This document shows, piece by piece, positions 36,230 through 45,022 of a stretch of DNA of 64,000 nt. The translations under genes and the position numbers were made by a program. The stretch is taken from positions 60,780 through 124,779 of the forward strand of contig JALEJQ010000017.1 of NCBI GenBank assembly GCA_022769565.1, in the 5' to 3' direction. Under the pieces are notes generated by a model. It searched no databases. It had not been told where the DNA came from and saw only the letters and a program-made list of their open reading frames with translations. Position 1 is the stretch's first letter. Each line of letters starts with the position of its first letter. Source of the DNA: Oscillospiraceae bacterium (GTDB lineage Bacteria > Bacillota > Clostridia > Oscillospirales > Ruminococcaceae).

Positions 36230-36266
36230 CAGGTTAATATGATTAACAATTAACCTGATTAACAAT
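36230..36266. promoter_or_regulatory. Putative MarR operator
   Basis: CAGGTTAAT (36230-36238) / ATTAACCTG (36249-36257) perfect IR, plus direct repeat TGATTAACAAT (36240-36250, 36256-36266). Confidence 0.6.
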
Positions 36267-36434
36267 ATTCCCATAAATAACCTTATACTTTCAGATTAAT
36301 ATTATACCACATTCTCTGCAAAATAATAGCGGATTTTATTATTAACAATAAATATTTTTATTAACTGTTCAAATATTTTGATAATCAAGCACATATATGG
36401 CAATGGTTTTTATGTAAATTGCGCATAGCGTTAA

Positions 36435-36670
36435 ATAGTTTGAAGTGTGGAGAGTGGAATTGCATTTAATTCGGAATTATGGTATTGCCTGCGGCGATGT
36501 TATACCAATATTTCTATGTAGGGGCGTACAGTGTGCGCCCGATTAATGCCCCAGCATTCTGCTTTAAGCTGATTCGTTAAATAAAACTATAACAAAGCGC
36601 CTATAATTCCACTTTCCGCTTTCAACTTTCCACATTTAAAGAGGCTCCACTCTTAACACTTCAAACTTTT
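36435..36670. repeat. ~230-bp intergenic palindromic repeat mosaic
   Basis: agtttgaagtgtggagagtgga ... tccactcttaacacttcaaact bracketing the GGTATTGCCTGCGGCGATGTTAT and GTAGGGGCGTACAGTGTGCGCCC modules. Confidence 0.75.
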
Positions 36671-36681
36671 TAAATTCCGCC

Positions 36682-36710
36682 TTGAAAAAAAGGCAGAGAT
36701 ATGTTATACT
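36682..36710 (+). promoter_or_regulatory. Promoter of degV-family gene
   Basis: TTGAAA, 17-nt spacer, TATACT. Confidence 0.75.
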
Positions 36711-36742
36711 TTATCTAATGAATTGAAACAGGAGGCAGAAAA

Positions 36743-37624
36743 ATGAGCAAAGTCAAGATAATGACCGACTCCGCAAGCGACGTTTCCGTTGAACAGGCGG
36801 AAAAATACGGCATCGCCCTGGTGAATTTCTGGATAATCGTAGGAGAAAGAAGCCTCAGGGAAAATGTCGAGTATTCCACCAAGGAATTCTATAAGCTTAT
36901 GGACGAATCGGAGGATATGCCCCACACCTCCCAGATAAGAGTGGAAGATTATGTCGGCGAGTATGAAAAGCAGTTTGATGACGGCGTTACCGACCTTATA
37001 AACGTTGTTATCGCTTCTATCGGCTCCAATTCCTACAACAACGCAGTAGCGGCAAAGGACGAGTTCTTCAAGAAGCACCCCGAAGCAGATGGCAAAATGA
37101 ACATCACTGTTATGGACAGCAAGGGCTACACCGGCGTTTACGGTCTGCCGGTAATGGAAGCTGCAAAAAAAATACAGAAGGGCGCAGAAGCCGATGAGAT
37201 AATCGCCTTCCTTAACGACTGGTTCGACAGCGGAATAATCGTCTGCACGGCGTTCACCCTTAAATATGCAAGAAAATCCGGCAGAGTAGGCTGTGTTTCG
37301 GCGTTTGTGGGAGAAATGCTTGGACTTAAGCCCATAATAAAATTTACAGACGCCGTTTCCGAGACCGTTGCAAAGGTAAGAGGCGAAAAAGCCGTTATCC
37401 CTCAGCTTGTTGACTATGCGGTATCACAGATGGTACCGGGAACGGTGTACTCCGTCCTTGACGGCAGCCGCCCCGAGCTTACCGAAGAAGTAATAAAGCT
37501 GATGAAAAAGAAAACAGGCTACGGCCCTGCCGAGATACACGAAGTAGGCGCAACTATCGCCTGCCACCTGGGACATCAGGTTTCCGGCATTATCGTTAAG
37601 TGTCCTAACAGGAATGTGAAGTAA
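36743..37624 (+). CDS. DegV-family fatty-acid-binding protein
   Basis: MSKVKIMTDSASDVSVEQAEKYGIALVNFWI...TSQIRVEDYVGEYEKQFDDGV... Confidence 0.93.
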   Translation: MSKVKIMTDSASDVSVEQAEKYGIALVNFWIIVGERSLRENVEYSTKEFYKLMDESEDMPHTSQIRVEDYVGEYEKQFDDGVTDLINVVIASIGSNSYNNAVAAKDEFFKKHPEADGKMNITVMDSKGYTGVYGLPVMEAAKKIQKGAEADEIIAFLNDWFDSGIIVCTAFTLKYARKSGRVGCVSAFVGEMLGLKPIIKFTDAVSETVAKVRGEKAVIPQLVDYAVSQMVPGTVYSVLDGSRPELTEEVIKLMKKKTGYGPAEIHEVGATIACHLGHQVSGIIVKCPNRNVK

Positions 37625-37639
37625 GTTATAATAACTGTA

Positions 37640-37682
37640 AAAGCGCAGCTTGCATTAATGTAAACTGCGCTTTTTATTTTCT
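37640..37682 (+). terminator. Terminator of degV-family gene
   Basis: AAAAGCGCAG...CTGCGCTTTTTATTTT. Confidence 0.75.
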
Positions 37683-37733
37683 CATAAGGTCGGCATGGTT
37701 TATTACGGCATACAGGATATTGAAAATATACTG

Positions 37734-37979
37734 TTACACCCCCGTATGCAGAATAACAAACTCCCTGCCAAGCAGAACAACGTTTATGCTCTCCTCCGTG
37801 GCGTAAAACCTGCATACCGTCATAGGCTCGGCATGCATGCTGTTGTAGCAGTTGACGTATACCGTGACGAATCCCCACAAGAACGCCGCCATAAGCAGGA
37901 TATATGCCGCAATGTATGTTATTTTCCGCCTGAGCCGTTCTTCCTTTGGCATAGTTACCTTGAAACAAAACGGATTCAT
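37734..37979 (-). CDS. Small membrane protein downstream of spoIIP
   Basis: 81 aa, one TM (ITYIAAYILLMAAFLWGFVTVYVNCY). Confidence 0.5.
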   Translation of the reverse strand: MNPFCFKVTMPKEERLRRKITYIAAYILLMAAFLWGFVTVYVNCYNSMHAEPMTVCRFYATEESINVVLLGREFVILHTGV

Positions 37980-38000
37980 ATTTTCACTTCCAAACTTAAT

Positions 38001-39212
38001 TTATGTACCCGAAAAAAGGTCTGCAAGCGCCCTGCCGATAAGCTCGCCGCTGTAAAGCGCCTCGTCTATACTGTTGGCGTGGCCGCCCACTTCAATAAGT
38101 ATGGACCCCGTTGTAAGGTCTTGGTTGTACTGCCTGTAGTCGAAAAGAACAGGTCTTGTCAGCCCCGGAAAATCCTCTTCAAGCTGCTGCTGGAGAGCGG
38201 AGGCAAAGCGAAAATTCTTCATATAATTGGGCATTCCCATTGTGCCGTCATCACAGCCGCTTATTATCATTACCTGAGCGGCGTTTTTGCCGTTTATTTC
38301 CGCCGTGGGAGCTATCCTTGTGCCGTCAGGACGTTCAATTGCGTCACGGTGAATGTCCAGAACCACCTTTATTGACGGATTTTCCGCAAGAATATCCAAA
38401 GCAGTAACACGGCTGCGGTCGTATGAGCCGTTGTAGGAGGGATAGTCGTGCTTTGTAACATCGTGAATGACCACAATTCCTGCCCCTTCAAGCTGCTCCG
38501 CTATTTTATCCCCAACCGCCGCCATATTCATGCTGTCGTCGGTGGTGCGGCTTGTAAAGGAGCTGTCGTAAAAATCACGGGTGTAAGGCTCGTAGCTTTC
38601 CGTTTCGTGTGTGTGCATTATAAGCACTTGTGGCTCGCCGTTCTTTTCAACGGTGAAATCGTAAGTCTTGCGGCTTTCTTCAAGAAGCACATCGTTTGAA
38701 ACACTTGTCATGTTCCGCACCTGCCCTCCGCCGTCAAGGGCAATATAATCGTCACCTTGGTAAAAGCCGTAGGTAAGGGCGGAGATAACGCCGTCACGGC
38801 TTTCAAGACTTTCGGGGTAAGGCTCTGCACCGGAATCATGCTCCTTTGGAACCTCTATTTCTTCGTTTTCGCCGGATGGGATAAGCAGCTCACCTCTTGA
38901 AAGCATAAAGCTGTCGTCAAGAGAAAGATAAGCGTTTGCGGTGTCGGGCTTGTCCTCCTCCGCAGCAGCTTCGCTTACGTCTGCTTCATCGGCATTTTTT
39001 TCGGCAGTGACCTGCTCACGGACATACACGTTCCCTGCGGCAAGTCTTGCGGAGGCTTCCGCCGCAAAGGTCACGCAGTCTGCTGCGGAGGGAACGGCGG
39101 AGGCCACGGAAGCCGCCATCAGCGGAGCCAGAGCCGCCGCAGTTCCAAGCATAAGAACGTTCTTCCCGTTAAAACGAAACCGTCCGGTTTTCATTTCATT
39201 CTCCCCCTTCAC
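38001..39212 (-). CDS. spoIIP: Stage II sporulation protein P
   Basis: VLIMHTHETESYEPYTRDFYDSSFTSRTTDDSMNMAAVGDKIAEQLEGAGI...HDYPSYNGSYDRSRVT...VVLDIHRDAIERPDG; adjacent to gpr. Confidence 0.92.
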   Translation of the reverse strand: MKGENEMKTGRFRFNGKNVLMLGTAAALAPLMAASVASAVPSAADCVTFAAEASARLAAGNVYVREQVTAEKNADEADVSEAAAEEDKPDTANAYLSLDDSFMLSRGELLIPSGENEEIEVPKEHDSGAEPYPESLESRDGVISALTYGFYQGDDYIALDGGGQVRNMTSVSNDVLLEESRKTYDFTVEKNGEPQVLIMHTHETESYEPYTRDFYDSSFTSRTTDDSMNMAAVGDKIAEQLEGAGIVVIHDVTKHDYPSYNGSYDRSRVTALDILAENPSIKVVLDIHRDAIERPDGTRIAPTAEINGKNAAQVMIISGCDDGTMGMPNYMKNFRFASALQQQLEEDFPGLTRPVLFDYRQYNQDLTTGSILIEVGGHANSIDEALYSGELIGRALADLFSGT

Positions 39213-39318
39213 AGTTTTCCCTTATGATCCGTTAATGAAAAAAATGTAGGGGACGGGTCGCCCGTCCCGACTTGATAAATCACAGATATGGTTTGCAATA
39301 AATTATATGCACATTCTC

Positions 39319-40176
39319 TCAGCTTAATGCGGCAATGTCCTCAAAGGAAAGGGAAGGCTGCGCAGCCTTGTTAATGGCATAGGCAAGGAGCTTTGCCGCA
39401 CGGTCGATAAGGCTGTCAACATCTCGGGGCGTTACCATCATATTGGGCAAATGCTTGTCGGGAGGGCTGCCCGTGATGTTTTCCGCAATTGTGTGCATAT
39501 CCACCACCGTTGGAACGCCTATGGCAATGACGGGTATGCCGAGGGTAGCTTCGGAAAGCTCCTTCCTGCGGTTCTGCACGCCCGAGCCGGGAGAAATGCC
39601 CGTGTCGGTTATTTGTATCGTTGAGCCAAGACGGGAAACATCGGAACAGGCAAGTGCGTCTATAACTATAACATACTGGGGCTTTACGCTGTCGCATACG
39701 GCACGGATTATCTCGGCGGCTTCAATGCCCGTCTGCCCCAGAACGCCGGGAGCAATTGCCGAAACGGGATTAAGGGAAGAAAAATCGTGGTCGGGGGGCA
39801 GGACTTCCCGAAGATGTCTTGTTGCGATTATCCGTGAGGTCACAAGAGGACCCAGTGCGTCGGGGGTTATGTCAGAATTGCCCAGCCCCACGATAAGACC
39901 GTTTTTTTTGTCCTCTCCCACAAGGGCGGCTATCTCGTCCGCAATGTTGGCAGCTTGTTCCTCAAAGTCGGAGGGTGCGGCGGAAAGACGGTCGGTCTCG
40001 ATGGTGATGTATTTTCCCTTTGATTTGCCTATGCGAAGTCCTGCAAGCTCCGTTGTAACGTCAATTTCGGTAATGATGCACGCCGTGCTTTTCCTCAGCT
40101 TCCGTCTTATTCCTTTCGGCAGGGACTTTGCGTCCTCGTCTATCATTTCAACGGCTAAATCTGTTCTTACGGACAT
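39319..40176 (-). CDS. gpr: GPR endopeptidase (germination protease)
   Basis: MSVRTDLAVEMIDEDAKSLPKGIRRK...GLIVGLGNSDITPDALGPLVTSRIIATRHL...VIVIDALACSDVSRLGSTIQITDTGISPGSGVQNRRKELS. Confidence 0.95.
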   Translation of the reverse strand: MSVRTDLAVEMIDEDAKSLPKGIRRKLRKSTACIITEIDVTTELAGLRIGKSKGKYITIETDRLSAAPSDFEEQAANIADEIAALVGEDKKNGLIVGLGNSDITPDALGPLVTSRIIATRHLREVLPPDHDFSSLNPVSAIAPGVLGQTGIEAAEIIRAVCDSVKPQYVIVIDALACSDVSRLGSTIQITDTGISPGSGVQNRRKELSEATLGIPVIAIGVPTVVDMHTIAENITGSPPDKHLPNMMVTPRDVDSLIDRAAKLLAYAINKAAQPSLSFEDIAALS

Positions 40177-40268
40177 TTTTCGGGTTCTCCTTTCAAATTT
40201 TGATGCTTTTTACAGCACTTTGCCCAAAAGCGGTAACGATATTTTTACAACTTTTTTTATATTGCCTA

Positions 40269-40297
40269 TTGCATTTATCGCAGGAAAATGTTAAAAT
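40269..40297 (+). promoter_or_regulatory. Putative rpsT promoter
   Basis: TTGCAT, 17-nt spacer, TAAAAT; ~200 nt upstream of rpsT. Confidence 0.5.
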
Positions 40298-40505
40298 TAC
40301 TTTTAGCTTGTGCAGATATATCTTCCGGTGGAGGCAGCCGTACTGCTATATCGGCGTTTATCTGAGTGATCAAGGGATGAGTCATTACATCCTGCGGAGC
40401 AAACCGTGTCACGCTTCGTCAAAAGGTCATTAAGCGGCTGTCTGAAAATATTATTTACAGAAAAATAAGATTTATTATCGAAAGAATACTTGGGAGGTAT
40501 TTCAA

Positions 40506-40769
40506 ATGCCAAATATTAAATCCGCTAAGAAGAGAGTAAAGGTTGCAAGTGCTAAGGCACTTCGTAATAAGATGGTCAAGTCCAACCTCAAGACCGTTAT
40601 AAAGAAGGCTGACGCTGCTACCGCTGCTAAGGCTGCTGATTCCGAGGCTGCTGTAAAGGCTGCTATCAAGGCTGTTGACCAGGCTTGTGCAAAGGGCATC
40701 ATGCACAAGAACTGCGCTGCAAGAAAGAAGTCTCAGCTTGCTAAGAAGCTCAACGCTGCCAAGGCATAA
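40506..40769 (+). CDS. rpsT: 30S ribosomal protein S20
   Basis: [36 protein letters not shown]...[24 protein letters not shown]. Confidence 0.97.
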   Translation: MPNIKSAKKRVKVASAKALRNKMVKSNLKTVIKKADAATAAKAADSEAAVKAAIKAVDQACAKGIMHKNCAARKKSQLAKKLNAAKA

Positions 40770-40792
40770 GTTATTTCAATAAAAATTTTCGG

Positions 40793-40830
40793 CGTACAGC
40801 AATGTAAGGTTGCTGTACGCCGTTTTTTTG
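40793..40830 (+). terminator. Terminator of rpsT
   Basis: GGCGTACAGCAA-TGTAAGG-TTGCTGTACGCC followed by GTTTTTTT. Confidence 0.85.
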
Positions 40831-40893
40831 AATGTGGAAAGTTGAAAGTGGAAAGTTGAATTTTGGTGCGCTGCGCTAAATGAATAATTAAGG

Positions 40894-42555
40894 TTATTCC
40901 ACCTTTCCTTTGTCGTTTTCATTTATAAGTTCAAGTGCTTTTATGAGAACATTGTCCCATTTAAGCCGATTTTCCGGCGTATACGGATCTTCGCCGCTGC
41001 GTTTTATGCTTTCACGCTTGAAATATGCTTCAACAGGCTGACGGACATATATGTCAGGCGGTGTGCCCTCCACCGAACTGAATACTCCATCGGGATTCAT
41101 TGCAGCATATGCGGTATAGGTATAGTAGATACCGCTTATATCATTATAATTTAAGCATATTGTGCCGTCACGCTCGCCGCCGGTATTATTTGTACCGATA
41201 ATTGTACCCAAATTATTTCTTTTGAATTCCCACGCCAGATTATCTGCCGCCGAACCTGTGACGTCCGATATGAGCAGGTAAACATTTTTCCTTTCCGCTG
41301 CTTTTCCCTTAATGTTATCACTGAAACAGGTTTTGTACAGTCCTGTTTCTTCATCAAATTTATATAAATTCTTGTTGCTGATGCAGTTGTAGTACGCTTC
41401 TGTTATGTACACCTCGCTGTCGGTTTTTATATCTCTGTCGGATACAGCACCGAGAACAGCTTTTGCATACTCATAATATCCGCCGGTATTGCTCCTCAGA
41501 TCAATTATAATATTGCCGAGCCCTTTTGAAGAATCAATTATTGTATTTTCGATAACTTCAGCATTTGATTCCGGAGAGAAAAATTTGTCTATCCTCACAA
41601 AGAGAAGATTTTTTTCTTCGCTTCGTGAAACAGTAAGGTCGCCTACAATTATACAGTCTGTTTTTTCGGCATAAGCAGCTTCAACGGCATTGTTTTCGGA
41701 AGAAACTCCATCAAGCTCTTTAAAATAGTCAGTATACGATGCCGTTAAATAAGCATCTGCACCATAATACATTTTCACGCTGCATTTTTCTCCCTGAGCG
41801 TTAATGTATTCCACCACGCATTCCTCGCCGTAAGCATCGTTGAAAACAACTGCGTCACGAAACGGCTTATGATTTATGTGATCGTATCTGAGCTTGCCTG
41901 TCAATGAATTGACTTTGATAAATTCATCAATATCAACGCCGTTTACAGTAAGCAATGCAGCTTTGTTTATACCATATATGTCGTTATCAATGTTTTCGGC
42001 GATTCCCCGATATTCACCCGAATAATAGGCAAATATCATTTGTGAGGCTTCTGTATCATAGTATTTTCTGCATTCGTTATGAATTACCTCAAACCAATAA
42101 TTCTGGGCGTTTACAAAAGACTCATTCTTGGCAAGATGCACCGAAAAATCCTCGTCGATCTTGGAAAGCAGAGGAAAGCCTGCCGACATATGACCGCTTG
42201 GGATATTATATAAAAATCCTTGTATCAAGGAATAATATTCAAAATCACTGTCGGCTTCTTCAATTTTATTTTTATAATATGCCTTTATCTCGTCATAACT
42301 TATATCATACAGCTCTTCATAAGCATATAAAAAAGGTACATTATTTTCAATATGCTCACACAGCCCTGCAAAATCGTCGGAACGCTGCTGCTTAGTCATT
42401 CCTGCGGACGTATCAAGTGTTACTTGCCGTGAAAAAAAGCTGCTGCTTTGTTTTAAGTGTGCAATTATCAATATGCCGCAAAATAAAACTGATATTACCG
42501 CAGCACAGATCATTATACCTGCTTTACAGCGCTTTTTCTGAGTTGAACTTATCAT
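40894..42555 (-). CDS. S41 (tail-specific/C-terminal processing) family peptidase, membrane-anchored
   Basis: N-terminal TM; NIIIDLRSNTGGYYEYAKAVLG; VYLLISDVTGSAADNLAWEFKRNNLGTIIGTNNTGG. Confidence 0.82.
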   Translation of the reverse strand: MISSTQKKRCKAGIMICAAVISVLFCGILIIAHLKQSSSFFSRQVTLDTSAGMTKQQRSDDFAGLCEHIENNVPFLYAYEELYDISYDEIKAYYKNKIEEADSDFEYYSLIQGFLYNIPSGHMSAGFPLLSKIDEDFSVHLAKNESFVNAQNYWFEVIHNECRKYYDTEASQMIFAYYSGEYRGIAENIDNDIYGINKAALLTVNGVDIDEFIKVNSLTGKLRYDHINHKPFRDAVVFNDAYGEECVVEYINAQGEKCSVKMYYGADAYLTASYTDYFKELDGVSSENNAVEAAYAEKTDCIIVGDLTVSRSEEKNLLFVRIDKFFSPESNAEVIENTIIDSSKGLGNIIIDLRSNTGGYYEYAKAVLGAVSDRDIKTDSEVYITEAYYNCISNKNLYKFDEETGLYKTCFSDNIKGKAAERKNVYLLISDVTGSAADNLAWEFKRNNLGTIIGTNNTGGERDGTICLNYNDISGIYYTYTAYAAMNPDGVFSSVEGTPPDIYVRQPVEAYFKRESIKRSGEDPYTPENRLKWDNVLIKALELINENDKGKVE

Positions 42556-42582
42556 CTTAACATACTCCTTTGATAATAAATA

Positions 42583-43902
42583 TCAGCTGCTTGTTTGAAC
42601 CTCGGAATTGTCTTCAAGCAGCCTTTTGCAGCCTGCGTCAATGCCTATTGCGCCGAGGGGAGCGGTTATTATTATGGCAAGCACCGCAACGGAAAGCACC
42701 GTTTTTCCGCAGGGCAGACCAAGGGAAAGAGGCACAGAGCCTATTGCCGCCTGTACCGTTGCTTTGGGAAGATAGGCTATAACGCAGAAAAGCCGTTCCT
42801 TTGAATTCAGCTTCGTGCCAAGCATACAGAGCCATACTCCCGCAGCACGGAAGGCAAGGGCGATAAATATCATCGCTATGGCGGATAAGCCTGCCGAAAG
42901 GGTGTAGCGTATATCCACCGCTGCGCCTACAAGTACAAAAAGCACCGCTTCCGCCGCTATCCACAGCTTGCCGAACTTCTCCGAAAGCCTGCCCGACACG
43001 CTTTTATCCTCTTTCAGCTTTATTACGCAAGCCATTGCCACTACCGCAAGCAGTCCCGACAGGGAAACATACTCCTTCAGCGCATTTTCCGCAGACATAA
43101 GCAGGAACGCCGCCGCAAGAATGATTATCACCTTTGAGCTGTTCCGTATTTTGCAGTTTTTCTTAAACGCCGTTTCAAAAATGAAGTACAGCGCAAAGCC
43201 TGCCGCCGCACCAAGGAGAACGCCGAGTACAATGGAAACGGGAATATTTACAAAGCCCGAAATATCCGCCGAACCGCCCTGCGCCATTGTTACAAAGGTG
43301 GAAAACAGCACTATTACAAATATATCATCGCAGGAAGCCCCTGCAAGTATCATCTGGGGTATGCTTTTGTCCGTTCCTCGTTTGTCCTCGATAAGCTTCA
43401 CCATTCTCGGCACCACCACCGCAGGAGAAACTGCGCTTAAAACCGCACCCATTACAGCCGCTTCAATGCGGTTCACACCAAGGATAAGCGGCGCAAGGAT
43501 AAAGTACCCCAGCATCTCTGCGCAGGCAGGCACAAAAGCCATCATCACCGCAGGTCTGCCCACCTTTTTCAGGTCGGAAAGGTCAAGGGAAAGTCCTGCC
43601 TTGATAAGGATTATGATAAGCGCTATCTGCCGCAGCTCCGACGATATGCCAAGAATCGACGGATCAAGCAGGTCAAGGACATAAGGTCCGATAACTATTC
43701 CCGTTGCAAGCATACCTATTATCCCCGGCAGCTTCAGCTTCTTGAATATTGCCGCCGCAGACATTCCCACAAGAAAAATAAGCGCAAGAGAAAAAAGCAT
43801 ATAAGATACCTCCAAAATTTTGACATTAAAAAAGCCGACAACTGCTGCGTAAATTGCAGAAGTCATCAGCCAAAAAAGTATATGGCGGTTCAGGTTTCCC
43901 AA
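42583..43902 (-). CDS. Cation:proton antiporter (CPA family)
   Basis: Multi-TM; AAAIFKKLKLPGIIGMLATGIVIGPYVLD...VLSAVSPAVVVPRMVKL...GASCDDIFVIVLFSTFV. Confidence 0.88.
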   Translation of the reverse strand: MGNLNRHILFWLMTSAIYAAVVGFFNVKILEVSYMLFSLALIFLVGMSAAAIFKKLKLPGIIGMLATGIVIGPYVLDLLDPSILGISSELRQIALIIILIKAGLSLDLSDLKKVGRPAVMMAFVPACAEMLGYFILAPLILGVNRIEAAVMGAVLSAVSPAVVVPRMVKLIEDKRGTDKSIPQMILAGASCDDIFVIVLFSTFVTMAQGGSADISGFVNIPVSIVLGVLLGAAAGFALYFIFETAFKKNCKIRNSSKVIIILAAAFLLMSAENALKEYVSLSGLLAVVAMACVIKLKEDKSVSGRLSEKFGKLWIAAEAVLFVLVGAAVDIRYTLSAGLSAIAMIFIALAFRAAGVWLCMLGTKLNSKERLFCVIAYLPKATVQAAIGSVPLSLGLPCGKTVLSVAVLAIIITAPLGAIGIDAGCKRLLEDNSEVQTSS

Positions 43903-43992
43903 GGGAGAACATCATTCCCCGAAATATTTTTTCTTATTATAGCACATAATTCTGAGGAAATCAAGGACTTTTGCAAAAACGGGATTTTTCTG

Positions 43993-44045
43993 TTGACAAA
44001 CATAAAGCTTTGTGCTATTATCTATTTAAAGATTTTTTTAAATAG
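43993..44045 (+). promoter_or_regulatory. arsR/sdpR-like promoter with downstream operator palindrome
   Basis: TTGACA (43993-43998), 17-nt spacer, TATTAT (44016-44021); CTATTTAAA (44022-44030)/TTTAAATAG (44037-44045). Confidence 0.75.
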
Positions 44046-44059
44046 AAAGAGGTGAGCGG

Positions 44060-44335
44060 ATGGGTCTTGCCGAGACCTTTAAGGCGCTGTCCGATCCGCA
44101 AAGGCGTGACCTGCTCATAATGCTCCGCAGCGGAAGAATGAACGCAGGAGAAATAGCGGAAAAGCTGAACATCTCCCCTGCGGCGCTTTCCTATCATCTG
44201 CGGCTGCTGAAAAAAGCGGATCTTGTAATGGAATATAAAGAAAAGAACTTTGTTTATTACGAGCTTAACACAAGCGTTTTTGATGAAATGATATTGTGGA
44301 TGAAACAGTTTGGGGGGAATGACGATGAAAAATAA
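44060..44335 (+). CDS. ArsR-family regulator (SdpR-like)
   Basis: MGLAETFKALSDPQRRDLLIMLRSGRMNAGEIAEKLNISPAALSYHLRLLKKADLV; followed by SdpI-like gene. Confidence 0.9.
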   Translation: MGLAETFKALSDPQRRDLLIMLRSGRMNAGEIAEKLNISPAALSYHLRLLKKADLVMEYKEKNFVYYELNTSVFDEMILWMKQFGGNDDEK

Positions 44336-45020
44336 GTTTATATGGATAATAACGGCGTTGTCCTTTGTCATCACAGCTGCGGCGATGAATTTTCTGCCCG
44401 AAGAGGTGCCGATGCACTTTGATTTTTCGGGGAACGTTGACAGGTACGGTTCAAGGTATGAAATGTTGATTTTCCCCGGTCTGCTGGCGGTTATGGCGCT
44501 GTTCTGGAGCATACTTTTGGCATGGTGCGAAAAGAAACGGAAAAACGCCGATGAAAAAACCGCTGCGGAAGCGCAGAACAATATAAAAATACTGCGAATA
44601 TCGGCGGCGGTGATAATGATAATGGAATTCGTCCTGCAATGCGGCGCTCTTATTACCGCTTTCAGACATCTTGAACAGCCCGTACAGGTCATGCCTGCCG
44701 GATTCAGCTCTGCGGTGTGCGCAGCAGTCGGGATAGCTATGGCGGTAATGGGAAATCTTATGCCAAAGTCCAAGCGGAACGGTCTTTTCGGCATAAGGAC
44801 TTCCTGGAGCATGGAAAACGACCAAACATGGCTTGCAAGCAACCGTTTCGGCGGAGCGGTATTTTTCGCAGCAGGAGCGGCAGTAACGGTGCTGTCTCTT
44901 ATTCTCAGGGGAATGACCGTTGTTTACGTTATGTCGGGCGTCATAGCTCTTGCGGCGGCGGTTTCAATTGCGTATTCTCATTACGCTTATAAAAAATACA
45001 AGGATCAACAGGGGGAATAA
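44325..45020 (+). CDS. SdpI/DUF1648-family membrane protein
   Basis: MKNKFIWIITALSFVITAAAMNFLPEEVPMHFDFSGNVDRYGSRYE...NLMPKSKRNGLFGIRTSWSMENDQTWLASNRFGG. Confidence 0.88.
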   Translation: MKNKFIWIITALSFVITAAAMNFLPEEVPMHFDFSGNVDRYGSRYEMLIFPGLLAVMALFWSILLAWCEKKRKNADEKTAAEAQNNIKILRISAAVIMIMEFVLQCGALITAFRHLEQPVQVMPAGFSSAVCAAVGIAMAVMGNLMPKSKRNGLFGIRTSWSMENDQTWLASNRFGGAVFFAAGAAVTVLSLILRGMTVVYVMSGVIALAAAVSIAYSHYAYKKYKDQQGE

Positions 45021-45022
45021 TT

